The position numbers and the translations under genes were made by a program. Under the pieces are notes generated by a model, which did no database searches, was not told the DNA's origin, and worked only from the letters and a program-made list of their open reading frames with translations. Of a DNA stretch of 64,000 nucleotides, positions 63,697-64,000 are shown one piece after another. Positions within the stretch are counted from its first letter, which is position 1, and each line of letters starts with the position of its first letter. This DNA is from Pedobacter roseus (GTDB lineage Bacteria > Bacteroidota > Bacteroidia > Sphingobacteriales > Sphingobacteriaceae): positions 4,650,001 to 4,714,000 of the forward strand of contig NZ_CP060723.1 of NCBI RefSeq assembly GCF_014395225.1, in the 5' to 3' direction.

Positions 63697-64000
63697 ATGT
63701 TGAACGAAAAAAAGGAACGGGTAATTATGGGCATCGATCCCGGCACTGCGGTGATGGGTTATGGCGTAATTTTAGAGAAGGGAAATAAAACGGAACTGAT
63801 CAGTTTAGGGGTGGTAAAAATGACCCATTTGGATGATCCTTTTCTTAAGCTTCAGCGGATATTTGAAAAAACGGTCGTACTCATCGATCAATATAAACCC
63901 GATGTTTTGGCAATCGAAGCACCATTTTATGGAAAAAACATTCAGGTATTGTTAAAACTTGGCCGTGCCCAGGGTATCGCCATTGCAGCCGCGCTATCAA
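63697..64000 (+). CDS. ruvC: Holliday junction endonuclease RuvC, 3' end outside window
   Basis: The 101 visible codons from ATG 63697 run past the right edge; an in-frame ATG at 63679 would add six residues. The RNase H-like active site shows MGIDPGTAVMGYGVI (first Asp) and LAIEAPFYGKN (Glu), followed by VLLKLGRAQGIAIAAAL, all typical of RuvC. It cuts Holliday junctions in recombination with RuvAB. It is divergent from the flippase-like gene, and their starts are only about 40 bases apart. Confidence 0.93.
   Translation, partial: MLNEKKERVIMGIDPGTAVMGYGVILEKGNKTELISLGVVKMTHLDDPFLKLQRIFEKTVVLIDQYKPDVLAIEAPFYGKNIQVLLKLGRAQGIAIAAALS

Overview
The window looks like chromosomal DNA of a Bacteroidota member of the Sphingobacteriaceae, most like Pedobacter. 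The reasons are a SusC/SusD pair behind an ECF sigma/FecR switch, many lipoproteins starting with a short MKK-type signal and a lipobox Cys, an alternative complex III (Act) operon joined to an aa3-type oxidase operon, TAnnTTTG-type promoters, AT-rich sequence, and dispersed repeats of the TCATCCTGAGCG..AGTCGAAGGA kind. The genus is inferred from gene content only. I saw no tRNA, rRNA, CRISPR array or prophage.

Layout. 1-10580 (minus strand) is a nutrient-import locus: ECF sigma, FecR anti-sigma, SusC, SusD, a zinc metallohydrolase lipoprotein, a DUF4302 lipoprotein and a further lipoprotein cut by the window edge. 10726-27290 (minus) is one long respiratory cluster: actABCDEF, ctaC, ctaD, then after a hairpin ctaA, ctaB, two subunit III genes, subunit IV, a Sco-like protein and a DUF420 protein. 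Its Sco-like protein has lost all expected copper ligands. 27546-28526 is a deoxyhypusine-synthase-like gene. 28551-31903 is repeat-rich and holds a BamA-like barrel gene and two small genes, one resembling an NTF2-fold immunity protein.

31904-38351 (minus) is a compact four-gene operon: a BlaI/MecI-type repressor, an M56 (BlaR1-like) membrane protease fused to a cell-wall amidase, a second M56 protease fused to a beta-rich, LptA/OstA-like C-terminus, and a TonB-dependent receptor. A promoter and an 11-bp dyad lie just upstream and predict an autoregulated envelope-stress response. Next to it an IS110-family element (about 38568-39834) has an upstream non-coding region that folds on paper into three successive stem-loops. 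Loop segments match the element ends and flanks, as expected of a bridge RNA.

40172-53986 is mixed: a DUF1345 membrane protein, a methyltransferase, a SirB1-type protein, GH18 and GH16 glycoside hydrolases, a CAP protein, an esterase, prfB with the classical +1 frameshift, an M20 amidohydrolase, an NHL-repeat lipoprotein and pgi. 54167-57591 is an active/inactive M16 protease pair. 57797-60360 is a small periplasmic redox operon (tiny membrane protein, cytochrome c, YceI, DUF5777 barrel, Rieske). 60424-63656 (minus) holds a flippase-like gene with a frameshift, a GT2 glycosyltransferase and an ABC permease. The window ends inside ruvC on the plus strand.
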